Below the pieces are notes generated by a model. That model searched no databases and was not told where the DNA came from. It worked only from the letters and a program-made list of their open reading frames with translations. From Corallococcus macrosporus DSM 14697 (GTDB taxonomy: Bacteria; Myxococcota; Myxococcia; Myxococcales; Myxococcaceae): a DNA stretch of 64,000 bases. This document shows positions 17,704-26,859 of the stretch, in pieces. The DNA lies in the NCBI RefSeq assembly GCF_002305895.1, contig NZ_CP022203.1, positions 1,838,501 to 1,902,500 of the forward strand, read 5' to 3'. Position numbers and translations under genes: made by a program. How positions within the stretch are numbered: position 1 is the first letter of the stretch; each line of letters begins with the position of its first letter.

Positions 17704-18675
17704 TCAAACGGGGTCGGCGGGGGCCGCGACGTCTGTCGGAGGAGCCACGAGGGCGTCGTCCTTGGTGTGCTCCGGGGCGGCCGTGCCGAGGTCCTCGTCG
17801 TCGCTCGCCGTCACCTCCGCATCCACTTCGCCGCGCTCGGCGGGTGTCGTCTCGCGTGCAGCGCGCAGGGCCTGGGCGTGCCGCGCCTGCAGGCCCTCCA
17901 GCGAGAAAGTGGCGTGCAGCTCCTGGCGGGAGTCGGCGCCGCCTTGGACGAACTCCTTCAGGCGCACCATGGTGTTGAAGTCGGTGGGGTTGTCGACGCG
18001 CACGCGCCCTTCAGCGAGGGCCTCCTCGAAGCCGAGGAGGTAGCCGTCAATCATCTTCAGCGCGTCGTCCTTGGAGACGGCGATGGCGTTGGCGCGCAGC
18101 TCGATGAGCTTCTGGTCCGCCTTGGTAGCGATGCGCGTCTTGGCCTCGTCGCGGCGGCGCAGGCAGTTGTGCTCCTTCGCGTAGTTGGCGACGAGGGAGG
18201 TGGCGACACCGAAGCGCTCGGCCAGCTCGCGGTACGAGGCGTAGGACGTCATGGTGGATCCGTCGGGGAGCGACTTCACGTCGCCGAAGACGAGCGCTCG
18301 GTCCAGCTCCTGGCGCGGGAGCGCGGGCTCTTCGGACTTGCGGGGGCGGCCCGTCTTCCGCTTCGGAGGTGGAGGCGGCGGCGCTTCGGCCGACGCGGGC
18401 GGCTCGTCCGGCTCCTCCGGCTGCTGGCCCGCGAGGAGGCGCTTTCGCCGGCCGAGGCAGTCGTGCTGCTGGGCGTACTTGGCGACGGCGCTGTGAGCGA
18501 CACCGAAGCGCTCCGCCAGCTCGCGCAGGGAAGGGAAGCGCCGCTTCACGCGGCCTCGCGTGGTGGGAACCTCCTCCCCTTCCACGAGGAGCCGGTCCAC
18601 CTCGTCATGAGGCAGCCGGGGGCCTTCAGCCTTGGTGGGGCGCCCCAGCTTCTTGAGGGGCTTCTTCTGGGCCAT
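17704..18675 (-). CDS. Terminase small subunit-like protein with duplicated HTH
   Basis: The 323-aa protein has two near-repeat units: [20 protein letters not shown] with DCLGRRKRL near residues 48-80, and [20 protein letters not shown] with NCLRRRDEA near 146-178. Each is preceded by a GRPTKAE or GRPRKSE basic patch. A helical oligomerisation-like C-terminus and an acidic tail follow. Small terminases bind pac/cos DNA through N-terminal HTH motifs; a tandem pair is unusual. GAGGGAAGG precedes the ATG. Gene order upstream of the large terminase supports the call. Confidence 0.65.
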   Translation of the reverse strand: MAQKKPLKKLGRPTKAEGPRLPHDEVDRLLVEGEEVPTTRGRVKRRFPSLRELAERFGVAHSAVAKYAQQHDCLGRRKRLLAGQQPEEPDEPPASAEAPPPPPPKRKTGRPRKSEEPALPRQELDRALVFGDVKSLPDGSTMTSYASYRELAERFGVATSLVANYAKEHNCLRRRDEAKTRIATKADQKLIELRANAIAVSKDDALKMIDGYLLGFEEALAEGRVRVDNPTDFNTMVRLKEFVQGGADSRQELHATFSLEGLQARHAQALRAARETTPAERGEVDAEVTASDDEDLGTAAPEHTKDDALVAPPTDVAAPADPV

Positions 18676-18683
18676 ACCTTCCC

Positions 18684-19493
18684 TCAGCAGCCGGTGGCGG
18701 GCTGGGCCACCGCATCGACAACCTGGGTGCGTAGGCGCTGCATGAGCCGCGTGCGCTGGCGCTTCAGGCGCTGGTACGTCCTCTCCGCCTCGGCGGCGTC
18801 ACCTTCGACGAGGCGGCTGACGTAGGTGCGCAGCTTCTCGCGCCGGACGACGGTGGCCATGAGGACCTCGACGTCGCTGCGTGGCAGGGTGGCCTGGGCC
18901 AGATGCACCAGCACGGCGTCGCGCTTCACGAAGCTGCGGCGGACGCTGGGGCGCCTGGGGCTCTCCACCGGCGTGGCGTGACGCGTGTCGGGCAGCCACT
19001 CGGCGAGCTGCGCCTGGGTGTACGTCTCGTGCTGCTCCGCGCGCTCCTTCCGGAGGTGGCGGAACACCTCGCGCGCCGTCTGCTGGCGCAGGCGGGCCGC
19101 CGTCCAGTCACCCCAGCGCGCGAGCGGGAATCCGCGCGCAACGGCGAGGAAGGTGGCGATGACGAGCTGGTCGAGGTCCTCCCGCGACACCGCGTTGCTG
19201 AGGAGGCGGCGGCGCAGGCGGCGCAACATGGGGGCGTAGGCGGAGGCGAGGGCCGCCGTCCACGCGGGGCTGGAGGAGGCCTGCACTTCGGCCACCAGGG
19301 CCCGGGTGAGGGCTTCCCGCTCCGGATACGTCTCCGCGCGCGCGTCAGCCAGCGAGGCCAGCACCGATTCGAGCGAGGCATGACGCGCGAAGTCCGGCCG
19401 CCGCGTGCGGCCAGCCGCGAAGACGGCCTGGTGCCGAGAGGCGAGCGCCTCCACACGCAGCAAGCCCAGAAGGTGGCCGAAGAAGTCACTCAC
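18684..19493 (-). CDS. Sigma-70-like phage transcription factor
   Basis: In this 269-aa protein, residues about 95-165 resemble sigma region 2 ([20 protein letters not shown] then [20 protein letters not shown]). A basic C-terminal helical region could serve as region 4, though it is weak. The GTG start at 19493 overlaps the upstream stop by GTGA. It sits directly above the small terminase gene and could direct late transcription from the repeated element A copies. It has the same overall design as the IS-split gene at 23930. Confidence 0.55.
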   Translation of the reverse strand: MSDFFGHLLGLLRVEALASRHQAVFAAGRTRRPDFARHASLESVLASLADARAETYPEREALTRALVAEVQASSSPAWTAALASAYAPMLRRLRRRLLSNAVSREDLDQLVIATFLAVARGFPLARWGDWTAARLRQQTAREVFRHLRKERAEQHETYTQAQLAEWLPDTRHATPVESPRRPSVRRSFVKRDAVLVHLAQATLPRSDVEVLMATVVRREKLRTYVSRLVEGDAAEAERTYQRLKRQRTRLMQRLRTQVVDAVAQPATGC

Positions 19494-19828
19494 CGGGGAC
19501 GGGCCTCCCACCACTCGCGCACCAACTCGAGGAAGTCATCCAACTGCATGGTGACGAGGGGCGGCTGCCCATCGTCCTTGCAGACGGCCAGCGGCCAGCG
19601 GCCCGGCGGGCACGTCTCCACCGCCTGACGCATGGCTTCGCGGACGTTGGTCCGCTGGTGGGCCTTCGCTTCGACCCAGAAGCACGGCACCTCGACGTCG
19701 GACATCTCCTGCCCGGTGCGGTACTGGAGGCCGCGGCGGATGAGGGCCTCGGGCATCGCTTCCCGGAAGCGGTGGACGAGGGCTCGCTCGAAATCTGCGC
19801 CCTTGCGGCGGGAGGACGCGCCACTCAC
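19490..19828 (-). CDS. PD-(D/E)xK-type phage endonuclease, small
   Basis: The 112-aa protein contains SRRKGADFERALVHRF, then MSDVEVPCFWVEAKAH, which gives the D-x(n)-ExK core, and a C-terminal VCKDDGQPPLVTM strand pair. This matches small phage nucleases that may resolve branched DNA. It is coupled by GTGA overlaps to both neighbours in the nuclease operon. Confidence 0.7.
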   Translation of the reverse strand: MSGASSRRKGADFERALVHRFREAMPEALIRRGLQYRTGQEMSDVEVPCFWVEAKAHQRTNVREAMRQAVETCPPGRWPLAVCKDDGQPPLVTMQLDDFLELVREWWEARPR

Positions 19829-20484
19829 GAGACACCTCCCGACTCCTCCAGCAGCCGCTCCATGTGGCCACCACGCGCCATGCGCACGGCGAGGCAGCGG
19901 GCCACCTCCAGCGCGCAGCGAGCGTCCGCCATGGCACGGTGAGGCGTCGGCCGGTGGAGGCCGAAGCGCTTGGCCAGGGCGTTGAGGGAGAGGGATTCCA
20001 CTTCGCCCGTGGCGAGTAGCGGCCACGCGAGGCTGGCGGTGTCGAGGCGGTGGTAGTCGACGCTGGGCAGAGCCAGCCCGGTGCGACGGTAGCCCTCGGT
20101 GAGGAAGCCCCAGTCGAAGCTGGTGTTGTGGCCGGCCACGAGGGTGCCCGCCAGGAGCGGCGTCACGGTGGCCAAGACTTCCTGCAAGGGCAGGGCGTCC
20201 CGCCACTCCTCGTCGGAGTAGCCGCACACGGCCAGGGCTTCGGGGTGCGCGTCGGCCAGCCGGGTGGGCTTCACGCGGGCCTCGTACTCCGCCAGCACCT
20301 TGAGGCTGCGGGCGTCGACGCGGAGGATGGCCACCTCCAGCACTTCGTGCCGGGAGGCATCCAGGCCGGTCGTCTCCAAGTCAATGAAGGCGAGCGTCCG
20401 CAGGTGCGGCGGGATGCTGGGGAAGAGCACCGGCGGGAGGGGCGAAACAGGGGTGGTGTCGGAAGCAGGGTGAGCGGACAGCAT
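19825..20484 (-). CDS. DnaQ-like 3'-5' exonuclease
   Basis: The 219-aa DEDDh exonuclease has FIDLETTGLD (Exo I, near residue 34), GHNTSFDWGFL (Exo II, near 118) and HRAMADARCALEVA (Exo III with catalytic His, near 182). It would proofread or trim DNA during phage replication or recombination. It ends overlapping the small endonuclease. Confidence 0.88.
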   Translation of the reverse strand: MLSAHPASDTTPVSPLPPVLFPSIPPHLRTLAFIDLETTGLDASRHEVLEVAILRVDARSLKVLAEYEARVKPTRLADAHPEALAVCGYSDEEWRDALPLQEVLATVTPLLAGTLVAGHNTSFDWGFLTEGYRRTGLALPSVDYHRLDTASLAWPLLATGEVESLSLNALAKRFGLHRPTPHRAMADARCALEVARCLAVRMARGGHMERLLEESGGVS

Positions 20485-21660
20485 CTATGCGACCTCCTTG
20501 GCCCAGAAGCGGGGCGAGTGGTGTTTGGCGGCGAGGGAGTCCAGCTCGGCCTTCAGCAGCGCGACGCGGGCGGTGCCCAGGCGCTTGCCCGCGTCCTTCA
20601 GCACCGCGTCGAGGGCCTTCTTCTCGACGCTGGCGAGGCGCTCCACCAACTCCTCACGGGGGAGGCCGGTGGCGCGGGCCAGCACCGCGACGGTGGGCTC
20701 CAGCGGGTAGTCGAGGCTGGTGGTGTTGAACATGCGGTAGCGCGTGCCGGCGAGGACGAGTTCGTCCTGCTCGGCGAGGTGGGCTCGGAGGACGCCCTCC
20801 AGCTCCGCCTTGCGCGCGCCGAGAATCTTCGCGAGGTGGGCGACTTCCTGGCGCTCGCGGGCGACGGACTCCAAGTCAGACGTGTCCTCGCAGACGACTT
20901 CACGTCGGCCCTCCAGCGCCTGGGCGTAGGCGGGGCAGTTGCGCCGGTGGTCGCAGTAGACGCAGTTGGGGTTGAGGCGGGCGGGGAAGGACTCCGCCGT
21001 CTCCATCTGCTGGCCCAGCGTCTCGACGTAAGCGAGGGCGGCTTCCAACTGCTCCTCGGTGCGCGTCGTCTCCTGTCGCACGCCGTGGCGCAGCATCCAC
21101 ATGGAGAGGCGCACCTTCTTCGCCCAGGGCCAGAGTCGTCGGGCGGCGAGGGCGTAGAGGCTGAGCTGGAGGCTGGAGTCCAGCTCCTCGCGGGTGAAGA
21201 GCTGGTAGTTGGACTTGTAGTCCATGACGTGGACTGTCTCGTCGTCCACCCAGTCGACCCGGTCAATGAAGCCCAGGACGGTGAAGGGGCCTACCGGCAA
21301 CCGGAACTCCTTCTCGACGGCGAGGATGTCGCGGGCGTCTACGCGGCCCTGCTGGCGGACGAAGTCCTGGAGGATGCCGAGGCCCTGCTGGAAGAGGTCC
21401 AGGCCGGAGAGGCCCGAGGCGGCCCATGCTTCACGGTAGAGCTGGAGGGCGCGTTCCTCGGAGAGCGGGCCCGCGTACTCGGTGTCGATGACTTCCTGGA
21501 GGAGCCGCTCGAGGACGGCGTGCAGCGCCTTGCCGAAGCTCAGAGGGACGCCGGGCTCGGCGGTGTGCTTGTCGAGATAGTGGAGCCGGTAGGACAGTGG
21601 GCAGGCCTCGAAGCGGCTCAGCCGGCTGTATGACAAATGCTGGTTTCGCAGGGCGCTCAT
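20485..21660 (-). CDS. RecB/Cas4-like PD-(D/E)xK exonuclease with Fe-S cysteines
   Basis: The 391-aa protein has [13 protein letters not shown] near residue 17 (first Cys), [12 protein letters not shown], the nuclease core [13 protein letters not shown] and VMDYKSN, and a C-terminal [13 protein letters not shown] triplet completing a four-Cys iron-sulfur cluster. A PDDEXK_1-family exonuclease role in phage recombination is expected. A helical C-terminal extension of about 130 residues is present. It is ATGA-coupled to the 45-aa gene upstream. Confidence 0.88.
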   Translation of the reverse strand: MSALRNQHLSYSRLSRFEACPLSYRLHYLDKHTAEPGVPLSFGKALHAVLERLLQEVIDTEYAGPLSEERALQLYREAWAASGLSGLDLFQQGLGILQDFVRQQGRVDARDILAVEKEFRLPVGPFTVLGFIDRVDWVDDETVHVMDYKSNYQLFTREELDSSLQLSLYALAARRLWPWAKKVRLSMWMLRHGVRQETTRTEEQLEAALAYVETLGQQMETAESFPARLNPNCVYCDHRRNCPAYAQALEGRREVVCEDTSDLESVARERQEVAHLAKILGARKAELEGVLRAHLAEQDELVLAGTRYRMFNTTSLDYPLEPTVAVLARATGLPREELVERLASVEKKALDAVLKDAGKRLGTARVALLKAELDSLAAKHHSPRFWAKEVA

Positions 21661-21794
21661 GACGTGGGCCTCCGGGCCGGTGCAGTGGCGTGTCGCGAGT
21701 CAGTCATCACGCTCTTTTCGAGAGACACATCAAGTCGAAGGGGTCGGGCAGTGCGACCACCTGCGTGTGTTTCACAGGCTCGGGGCACGCTCAC
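21657..21794 (-). CDS. 45-aa phage protein coupled to both neighbours
   Basis: The start GTG overlaps the previous stop by GTGA, and its own stop overlaps the next ATG by ATGA. The product begins [13 protein letters not shown] and contains [11 protein letters not shown]. There is no recognised domain. Two exact stop/start overlaps are hard to explain unless it is translated. Confidence 0.5.
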   Translation of the reverse strand: MSVPRACETHAGGRTARPLRLDVSLEKSVMTDSRHATAPARRPTS

Positions 21795-22402
21795 GGCGAC
21801 ACCTCGTCCGCGGAGGCTTGCCGTTTCTCGAAGGACATGACGCGCGAGCCCGGGAAGGCAGACAGGACGCGCACCAGTGTGGCGGCGTGCTCCGGGGTGA
21901 GCTCCTTCCGGGCCTGGCCGGTGTAGGCGGGGACGAGCCACACCTCGCCGTAGGTCTCGGAGCGGAAGCACACCTCGGCGTTGAGGGCCCTGAAGCTGGC
22001 GATGTCCTCGTCGGTGAGGCCGCGCAGGGCGGAGAGCGGGGACTCCGCGTCCAGCTCCTTCACATCGGGAGACGGAGTGGGCGGCGCGGACTTGGAGGCG
22101 GGAGCCGGGGCGAGCTTCTTCGAGCCTGCCTCGGACAGGGGATGGCCGAAGAGATCCACCGCAGCCGTGGCGGACTTCGCCGGAGGAACGGGGGCATGCG
22201 GCGCGGCCACGTCACGATGAGGCCGGGCCTGCCGATTCACCTTCAGCCATTCGGTGCAGGTGCCCACGCTGGGCAGGGTGCAGCCACCGCCAGGCCAGTA
22301 GTGCAGGCAGTGCTTGCCCTCGCCGCGGACATACACTTCGCACGTCACGCCTGGCGGACGTTGTTGAGCGGGGGTGGGCTGGAGGTGATGTGTAAGGGCC
22401 AT
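21791..22402 (-). CDS. Unknown phage protein (203 aa), first gene of leftward operon
   Basis: The N-terminal 45 residues hold four Cys and several His (CEVYVRGEGKHCLHYW then CTLPSVGTC), a possible metal site. A Pro/Ala linker follows, then an alpha/beta C-terminal domain (GEVWLVPAYTGQARKELTPE). The start lies about 30 nt downstream of element B, making this the first gene of the leftward early/middle unit. The C-terminal domain might bind nucleotide or DNA, but no family is recognised. Confidence 0.65.
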   Translation of the reverse strand: MALTHHLQPTPAQQRPPGVTCEVYVRGEGKHCLHYWPGGGCTLPSVGTCTEWLKVNRQARPHRDVAAPHAPVPPAKSATAAVDLFGHPLSEAGSKKLAPAPASKSAPPTPSPDVKELDAESPLSALRGLTDEDIASFRALNAEVCFRSETYGEVWLVPAYTGQARKELTPEHAATLVRVLSAFPGSRVMSFEKRQASADEVSP

Positions 22403-22429
22403 GCGCGGAGGTCGGCGGCGCGTGTTTGC

Positions 22430-22482
22430 CGATACACCCTAAAAGCACCCCCTCCCTCCGTTTCGGGACAAGAAATCTTTTT
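22430..22482 (-). promoter_or_regulatory. Element B, leftward copy (promoter or operator)
   Basis: On the minus strand it reads AAAGATTTCTTGTCCCGAAA then GGGGGTGCTTTTAG, nearly identical over 40 bp to plus-strand bases 27393-27447. The two copies point outward into the two phage arms. TTGTCC with a downstream TAGGGT suits a sigma-dependent promoter. Confidence 0.6.
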
Positions 22483-22529
22483 GCCCGATTTCTTTTTTGA
22501 TTTTTCCGGTGCGAATGACGCGCGGCCAT

Positions 22530-22570
22530 AAGGCAGAACAAAGGCCTCCGGCGCGATTTCGGGGACATGC
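22530..22570 (-). promoter_or_regulatory. Repeated prophage element A, copy 4
   Basis: The minus-strand sequence from ATGTCCCCGAAATCG to GGAGGCCTTTGTTCT lies about 130 nt upstream of the gene starting at 22402 and just before element B. Confidence 0.5.
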
Positions 22571-22579
22571 CTTCACCGG

Positions 22580-22880
22580 GTGGCAGAAAGGTGGCAGCCG
22601 GTGGCAGGCACTTCTTGAAAGACTGCCACGAAATTCCCCAGTGAAATCAATCGAGTGGCAGTGGTGGCAATGGTGGCAGTGTTTTTTGGGGTAATGCACC
22701 CTAGGGAGAGTGAGCCTCCGATTCCCCTATTGAATAGTGCCATTCAAATATGCGCGCGCCCGCTACGTAGGGGTACTCGAAAAAAGACTGCCACCACTGC
22801 CACCAAGAGATAAGTTGTTGAATTGAAAGAAGAAAAAGGTGGCAGATGGTACTGCCACCCACCTGCCACCTCTGCCACCC
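22580..22880. repeat. Array of 13 TGCCAC/GTGGCA boxes
   Basis: Seven boxes lie at 22580-22679 and six at 22789-22879, many as GTGGCAG or CTGCCACC and present in both orientations. Between the clusters is a 110-bp segment including ATTGAATAGTGCCATTCAAA, and AT-rich DNA also lies inside the second cluster (TTGTTGAATTGAAAG). Iteron-like boxes around AT-rich DNA fit a replication origin; a repressor operator array is the alternative. Confidence 0.7.
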
Positions 22881-22923
22881 TCAAGACGTTGAGTGAAAGT
22901 GGTGTGGCTGGTTGTGAAGAAGC

Positions 22924-23127
22924 ATGCAGGGCGAAGGTGTGGCGTGGCTGGACGCGGTAGGGCCAATGCCTGTGAATGGCCGCAGGACGGCCGGAAACGG
23001 CCTCCACGCGCATGAAGCGGAGCGGGAACCGCCCCTCGCCGGAGTTGACCCCTTCCGCGTCATTTGGGCCCTTCCAGAGCCGTCGCTCGTCGATTTTCTG
23101 AGGCGCAGTCCGGCGGAAGAGGGGTGA
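22924..23127 (+). CDS. Possible small protein (67 aa)
   Basis: ATG start, with a protein-like C-terminus (VDPFRVIWALPEPSLVDFL). Codon bias is weaker than in sure genes. It overlaps the next small frame by GTGA. Listed as a possibility because the control region otherwise lacks genes. Confidence 0.25.
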   Translation: MQGEGVAWLDAVGPMPVNGRRTAGNGLHAHEAEREPPLAGVDPFRVIWALPEPSLVDFLRRSPAEEG

Positions 23128-23333
23128 TGATACAGAGGGAGAAGGTGTTTCACTTCGCGCACGTCCGCGTGCATGGACGGCCCAGCTCCTTCTGCATGGA
23201 CGGGACCCGAGCGGCGACGTGCGGGCATGAAAGTCGCAAGCCGCGCGCGGCCATGTCCTCAAGGTCACAGCGGTCGGCCTGGATGGCATTGCTGAAAAAT
23301 TCGAGCGTCGCGAGAGCGCCACCGAATGCGTGA
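23124..23333 (+). CDS. Possible small protein (69 aa)
   Basis: The GTG (or ATG at 23127) overlaps the preceding frame. It is basic and Ser/Arg-rich with two Cys (SFCMDGTRAATCGHESR). It could be a small regulator; evidence is limited to overlap and composition. Confidence 0.22.
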   Translation: MMIQREKVFHFAHVRVHGRPSSFCMDGTRAATCGHESRKPRAAMSSRSQRSAWMALLKNSSVARAPPNA

Positions 23334-23929
23334 ATGTCTGGCTATTGGGAGCTAGGGAGGGGGTTGATACATGAATAACAAGTATCGCCATGAAACGCGG
23401 AGGAGTGTCGGCGGCATGGAAGGCCTGGAGTCGCGTTTTTCGTCACGCCGTCACGCCGTGGTCACGCCCAGGTTGCACGGTGTCGCTCGTATTACTCGCG
23501 GGCATGTCTCAGCGCGGTGCCGTCCTTGGCCTGTAAGGAGAGGCTGCGTGGATTCCGGTTTCAGCAGGATGCGCGGTTTTATTGTGATTGCCCCGGCTCT
23601 GGCGCCGAGGCCCTCGTGCGCCATTCGGATTGCACGGGGCCTTCGCCGAGGGAGCCTCGTCCTGGCATCCCTAGGCACGCCGCTCTCCCGTTGCCGTGCC
23701 CCGAGTAGGAAGGGGGCTCGCCCGTCACCGTAGAGAGGCCTCTGGGGGCTCGGGCGCATGTAGCGCCCTCCTCTTCGTTCGACTGATGCGCCGCAGCCAT
23801 GAGGCTCCCACGGAAGACGGGGTCGCCTCGGAGGCACTGGCGCCATTCCCTTAACGGGGCTCGGCCTTGTTTCCCCTCTCATCCGGCACCTCCCGCGCGC
23901 CGAGCGTGGAGCCGGGACGGCATTCATCT
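23334..23929. other. Intergenic stretch, no gene seen
   Basis: Open frames here overlap on several strands with no ribosome-binding site and no protein-like pattern. I see no tRNA, terminator or repeat. Confidence 0.4.
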
Positions 23930-24454
23930 GTGAGTCGTAGCTGGGATGCTCTCCATCGGGAGCTGGGCGGGGCTCTCCAGACGGCCGAGGCGCGGCGCGC
24001 CTACCGCCTGGTGCGGAGCAACTGGGAGGCGCTCGCCGACTTCGAGGAGCCGGAGGCTCTTGTTTCATTTCTCACGGCGCGAGAAGGCGATTCTCACGTC
24101 AAAGATGGCTTGCTCGCGGGCCTCGTCACATTGGTGCAGATGGGGAGCGCGGCCAGCTTCTTCGTGGCGGTGTTGTGGCTGGGCCTGTGGCCAGGGTTGG
24201 ACAGCGTGTATCGCCGATGTCTCAGGCGAACGGAGTGCCCGCCTGCGGAGGTGGTGTCCTCGGTGGCCGCGTCCTTCATGGCCCTCGTGGCACGCGTCAA
24301 TTTGTCAGGCGTCCATCGCGTGGTGTCAAGGCTCGGCCAATCAGGTCGCTGTTCGGTTCGGCCAATCAGGTCCGGACGTGAAGCGCCCAGGAATCGCGAC
24401 GGAGTGGGCCGCGCGGGTTCGGCCAAACCGGTCCGGCAGGGGCTCCGCCAGGTG

Positions 24455-25237
24455 TCAGCGTGCGGCGGTGTCAGCGTGGGCCGCGCGCGGTGCTCGGGTG
24501 CGCTTGGCGAGCGGTGGGTTGCGGTAGCTGTCACCCTCGATGGTGAGGACATGGGAGTGGTGCAGCAGTCGGTCCATGGCGGCGCTGGCCAGCAGTGCGT
24601 CACCAAACAGCGGAGGCCACTCCTCCAGGGCGCGATTGGAGGTGATGCAAGTGGCCGCACGCTCGTAGCGACGACGGATAATCTCGTACAGGTCGACACC
24701 CTCCTCACCCGTGAGGGGCCGCAGTCCGAGGTCGTCGATGATGAGCAGGGCTGGCGTGGTGAAGCGCAGGAGGCGCCGCTCGTAGCTGTTGTCGGCGCGT
24801 GAGGCGCGCAACTGCGTGAGCATGTCGTGGGCGCTCACGTAGAGGACGGCGTGGCCGGCGCGGCAAGCTCGCTGTCCCAGCGCCTGGGCGAGGTGACTCT
24901 TGCCGACGCCCGCCGGGCCCACCACGAGCACGTTCTCGTGCCGCTCGACAAAGGTGCAGGTGCCCAACTCCAGCACCTTGGCGCGCGGGACGGAGGTGTT
25001 GAAGGAGAAGTCGAAGTCCTCCAGGGTGCTGGGCCGCTCGAAGGCGGCACGGCGCAGGCGCACGTCCAACTGCTTGCCGTCGCGCCGCTCCACCTCGTCG
25101 GCCAGCAGTCGGTAGAGGAATTCCGTCAGCGACAAGTTGGCGTCGGCCGCCTCCCGGCAGCGCACCTCGAGGGACTGCAGCAGCCCGGACAGGCGCAGCT
25201 TCTTCAGCACGGGGACGAGCTCGTCATAGGTACTCAT
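24455..25237 (-). CDS. istB: IS21-family helper ATPase IstB
   Basis: The AAA+ ATPase starts MSTYDELVPVLKKLRL, with Walker A GPAGVGKSHLAQ, Walker B LLIIDDLGLRPL and the C-terminal DRLLHHSHVLTIEGDSYR IstB signature. The product is about 260 aa. The longer upstream open frame is not needed and overlaps istA. Confidence 0.9.
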   Translation of the reverse strand: MSTYDELVPVLKKLRLSGLLQSLEVRCREAADANLSLTEFLYRLLADEVERRDGKQLDVRLRRAAFERPSTLEDFDFSFNTSVPRAKVLELGTCTFVERHENVLVVGPAGVGKSHLAQALGQRACRAGHAVLYVSAHDMLTQLRASRADNSYERRLLRFTTPALLIIDDLGLRPLTGEEGVDLYEIIRRRYERAATCITSNRALEEWPPLFGDALLASAAMDRLLHHSHVLTIEGDSYRNPPLAKRTRAPRAAHADTAAR

Positions 25238-25290
25238 GCGGGGGGACACTCCTTGAGCGGGGTGGGACTGCGGGGACAGCGAGGGGGGCG

Positions 25291-26859
25291 CTAACGCAGC
25301 AGCGTGCGCACGTCGCGCGCGTAGCGGGGAGCCGGCGGCGCAGCAGTGGCGGCGGGCGTGGCGATGGCCAGGTGCCCGTCCTGGGGCAACGGCTGCAAGT
25401 CCAGGCCTCGGCGCAGGATGTCCTTGAGGCCCTGGTAGCGCAGGTTGCCGAAGTGCAGCGCCCGGCGGCACGCGGCATCGGCCCGCTCTCGCGGGAAGCC
25501 CTCCAGGTGCACCACCATGGCCTGCACGCAGCGCAGCTGGCTGAGGACGTCATCGGCGTCGAAGACGGCGCGCACGTACGCCTCGGTGTGAGGGCCCAGC
25601 CGGGCCGCCCGCGCCTCCCAGTGGCCGCGACTGCGGTGGCGCAGGGCCGCGCGCGCCTCGGGCAGGTGGGCCTCCACGGTGCTGCGGTGGCCCTCGCCGC
25701 GCAGCGGGTGGGTGGCCACGCGCTCGTCCTGGGCGTACACGCGCACGTCGTGGGCGGTGACGCACAGCCAGACGCGCTGGCCGATGAGGCGCCAGGGCAC
25801 CGAGTACAGCCGTCGGCCGTACATGACGTGGGCGTCTCTGTGCACGCGGGCCTCGTGCCACACCTCGGGCGCCCACGCGGCCGCCGGCAGCGCACGCAGC
25901 GCCGCGGCCTCGGCCTGCTGGAAGAGGAGGCGCGGCTGGCGCCCCGTCGTGCCGTGCACGCGCACCGACGCCACGTCCCGCAGCCAGCGCTGCAGGGCGG
26001 CCTCGCACTCGCGCGCGTCCTCCCCGGCCCGCCCGGCGAAGAAGTTGCCCTTCACATAGCGCACGCCCGCCTCCACCTTGCCCTTCTTCTCGGGGGCGCG
26101 AGGTGGGGCCGGGTCGACGATGAAGCCGTAGTGACGCGCCAGCGCGCGGTAGCTGCGTTGCAGGGCCCTCTCCCCGTCCACCCCGAAGGCCGCGCGTACC
26201 ACCGCCGCCTTGAGGTTGTCGGGCACCACGCAGCGGGGCACCCCGCCGAAGTACGCGAAGGCGGCCTCGTGGCAGCGCAGCCACGTCTCCACGCGCTGGT
26301 CGAACACCAGCGTGGCGAAGAGGTGGCGGCTGTAGCCGAGCACCATGACGAACACCCAGGCGCGCCGCAGCGTCCCCGTGTCCGCGTCGTACAGCCGGCC
26401 CACTTCACCGAAGTCCACCTGCGCCACCTCGCCCGGGGCCGTCTCCACGGGGATGGCGACGTCCTCTTCACTCACGCCCTGCGCCCGACGCACGCTGCCC
26501 ACCAGGCGTTTGACGGCCGAGAGGCTGCCTACCGGCACCCCTGCCTCCATCTGCAGCCGGGTGAAGATGGCCTGCGGCTGCAGGCCTTTGGCCACCCACG
26601 ATTCCACTTGGGCTCGGTGCGCCTCCAGGCTGGACGTCTGCTGAGGCGCTGGCGGGGCCGCGGGCCGCGCCACCAGCACCGCGGCCTTGAGCACCTCGAG
26701 TTCGGGCAGCACCTGCACATCGCCCCGCAGCAGCCCCGCCGCCTCCAGCACGCGGCGGTAGTTGCGCTCCACGTCCACGCCCATTCGCAGCACCTGGGCC
26801 ACTTGCCGCGCGGGTGTGCCCAGGCGGTGCAACCGCACCAATTCCTGCAGCCGGTCCAT
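25291..26859 (-). CDS. istA: IS21-family transposase IstA
   Basis: The 522-aa protein starts at ATG 26859 with GGAGAGTGGAG upstream (GTG 26880 is an alternative). Catalytic positions appear in QVDFGEVGRL, in CVVPDNLKAAV and in KKGKVEAGVRYVKGNF. A beta-barrel-like domain follows (YSVPWRLIGQRVWLCV). It is longer than IstA of the other element, mainly in the N-terminal and C-terminal extensions. Confidence 0.9.
   Translation of the reverse strand: MDRLQELVRLHRLGTPARQVAQVLRMGVDVERNYRRVLEAAGLLRGDVQVLPELEVLKAAVLVARPAAPPAPQQTSSLEAHRAQVESWVAKGLQPQAIFTRLQMEAGVPVGSLSAVKRLVGSVRRAQGVSEEDVAIPVETAPGEVAQVDFGEVGRLYDADTGTLRRAWVFVMVLGYSRHLFATLVFDQRVETWLRCHEAAFAYFGGVPRCVVPDNLKAAVVRAAFGVDGERALQRSYRALARHYGFIVDPAPPRAPEKKGKVEAGVRYVKGNFFAGRAGEDARECEAALQRWLRDVASVRVHGTTGRQPRLLFQQAEAAALRALPAAAWAPEVWHEARVHRDAHVMYGRRLYSVPWRLIGQRVWLCVTAHDVRVYAQDERVATHPLRGEGHRSTVEAHLPEARAALRHRSRGHWEARAARLGPHTEAYVRAVFDADDVLSQLRCVQAMVVHLEGFPRERADAACRRALHFGNLRYQGLKDILRRGLDLQPLPQDGHLAIATPAATAAPPAPRYARDVRTLLR

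Noticed and set aside
22580-22880. CRISPR array
   Set aside because: Repeats are only 6-7 bp, in both orientations and irregularly spaced; no repeat-spacer structure and no cas genes.
22744-23391. 215-aa minus-strand frame in the control region
   Set aside because: Covers the TGCCAC array and AT-rich DNA, has poor codon bias and no recognisable pattern.
23371-23733. 120-aa plus-strand frame
   Set aside because: Arg/Ser-rich, no ribosome-binding site, and a competing frame on the other strand; not enough to call.
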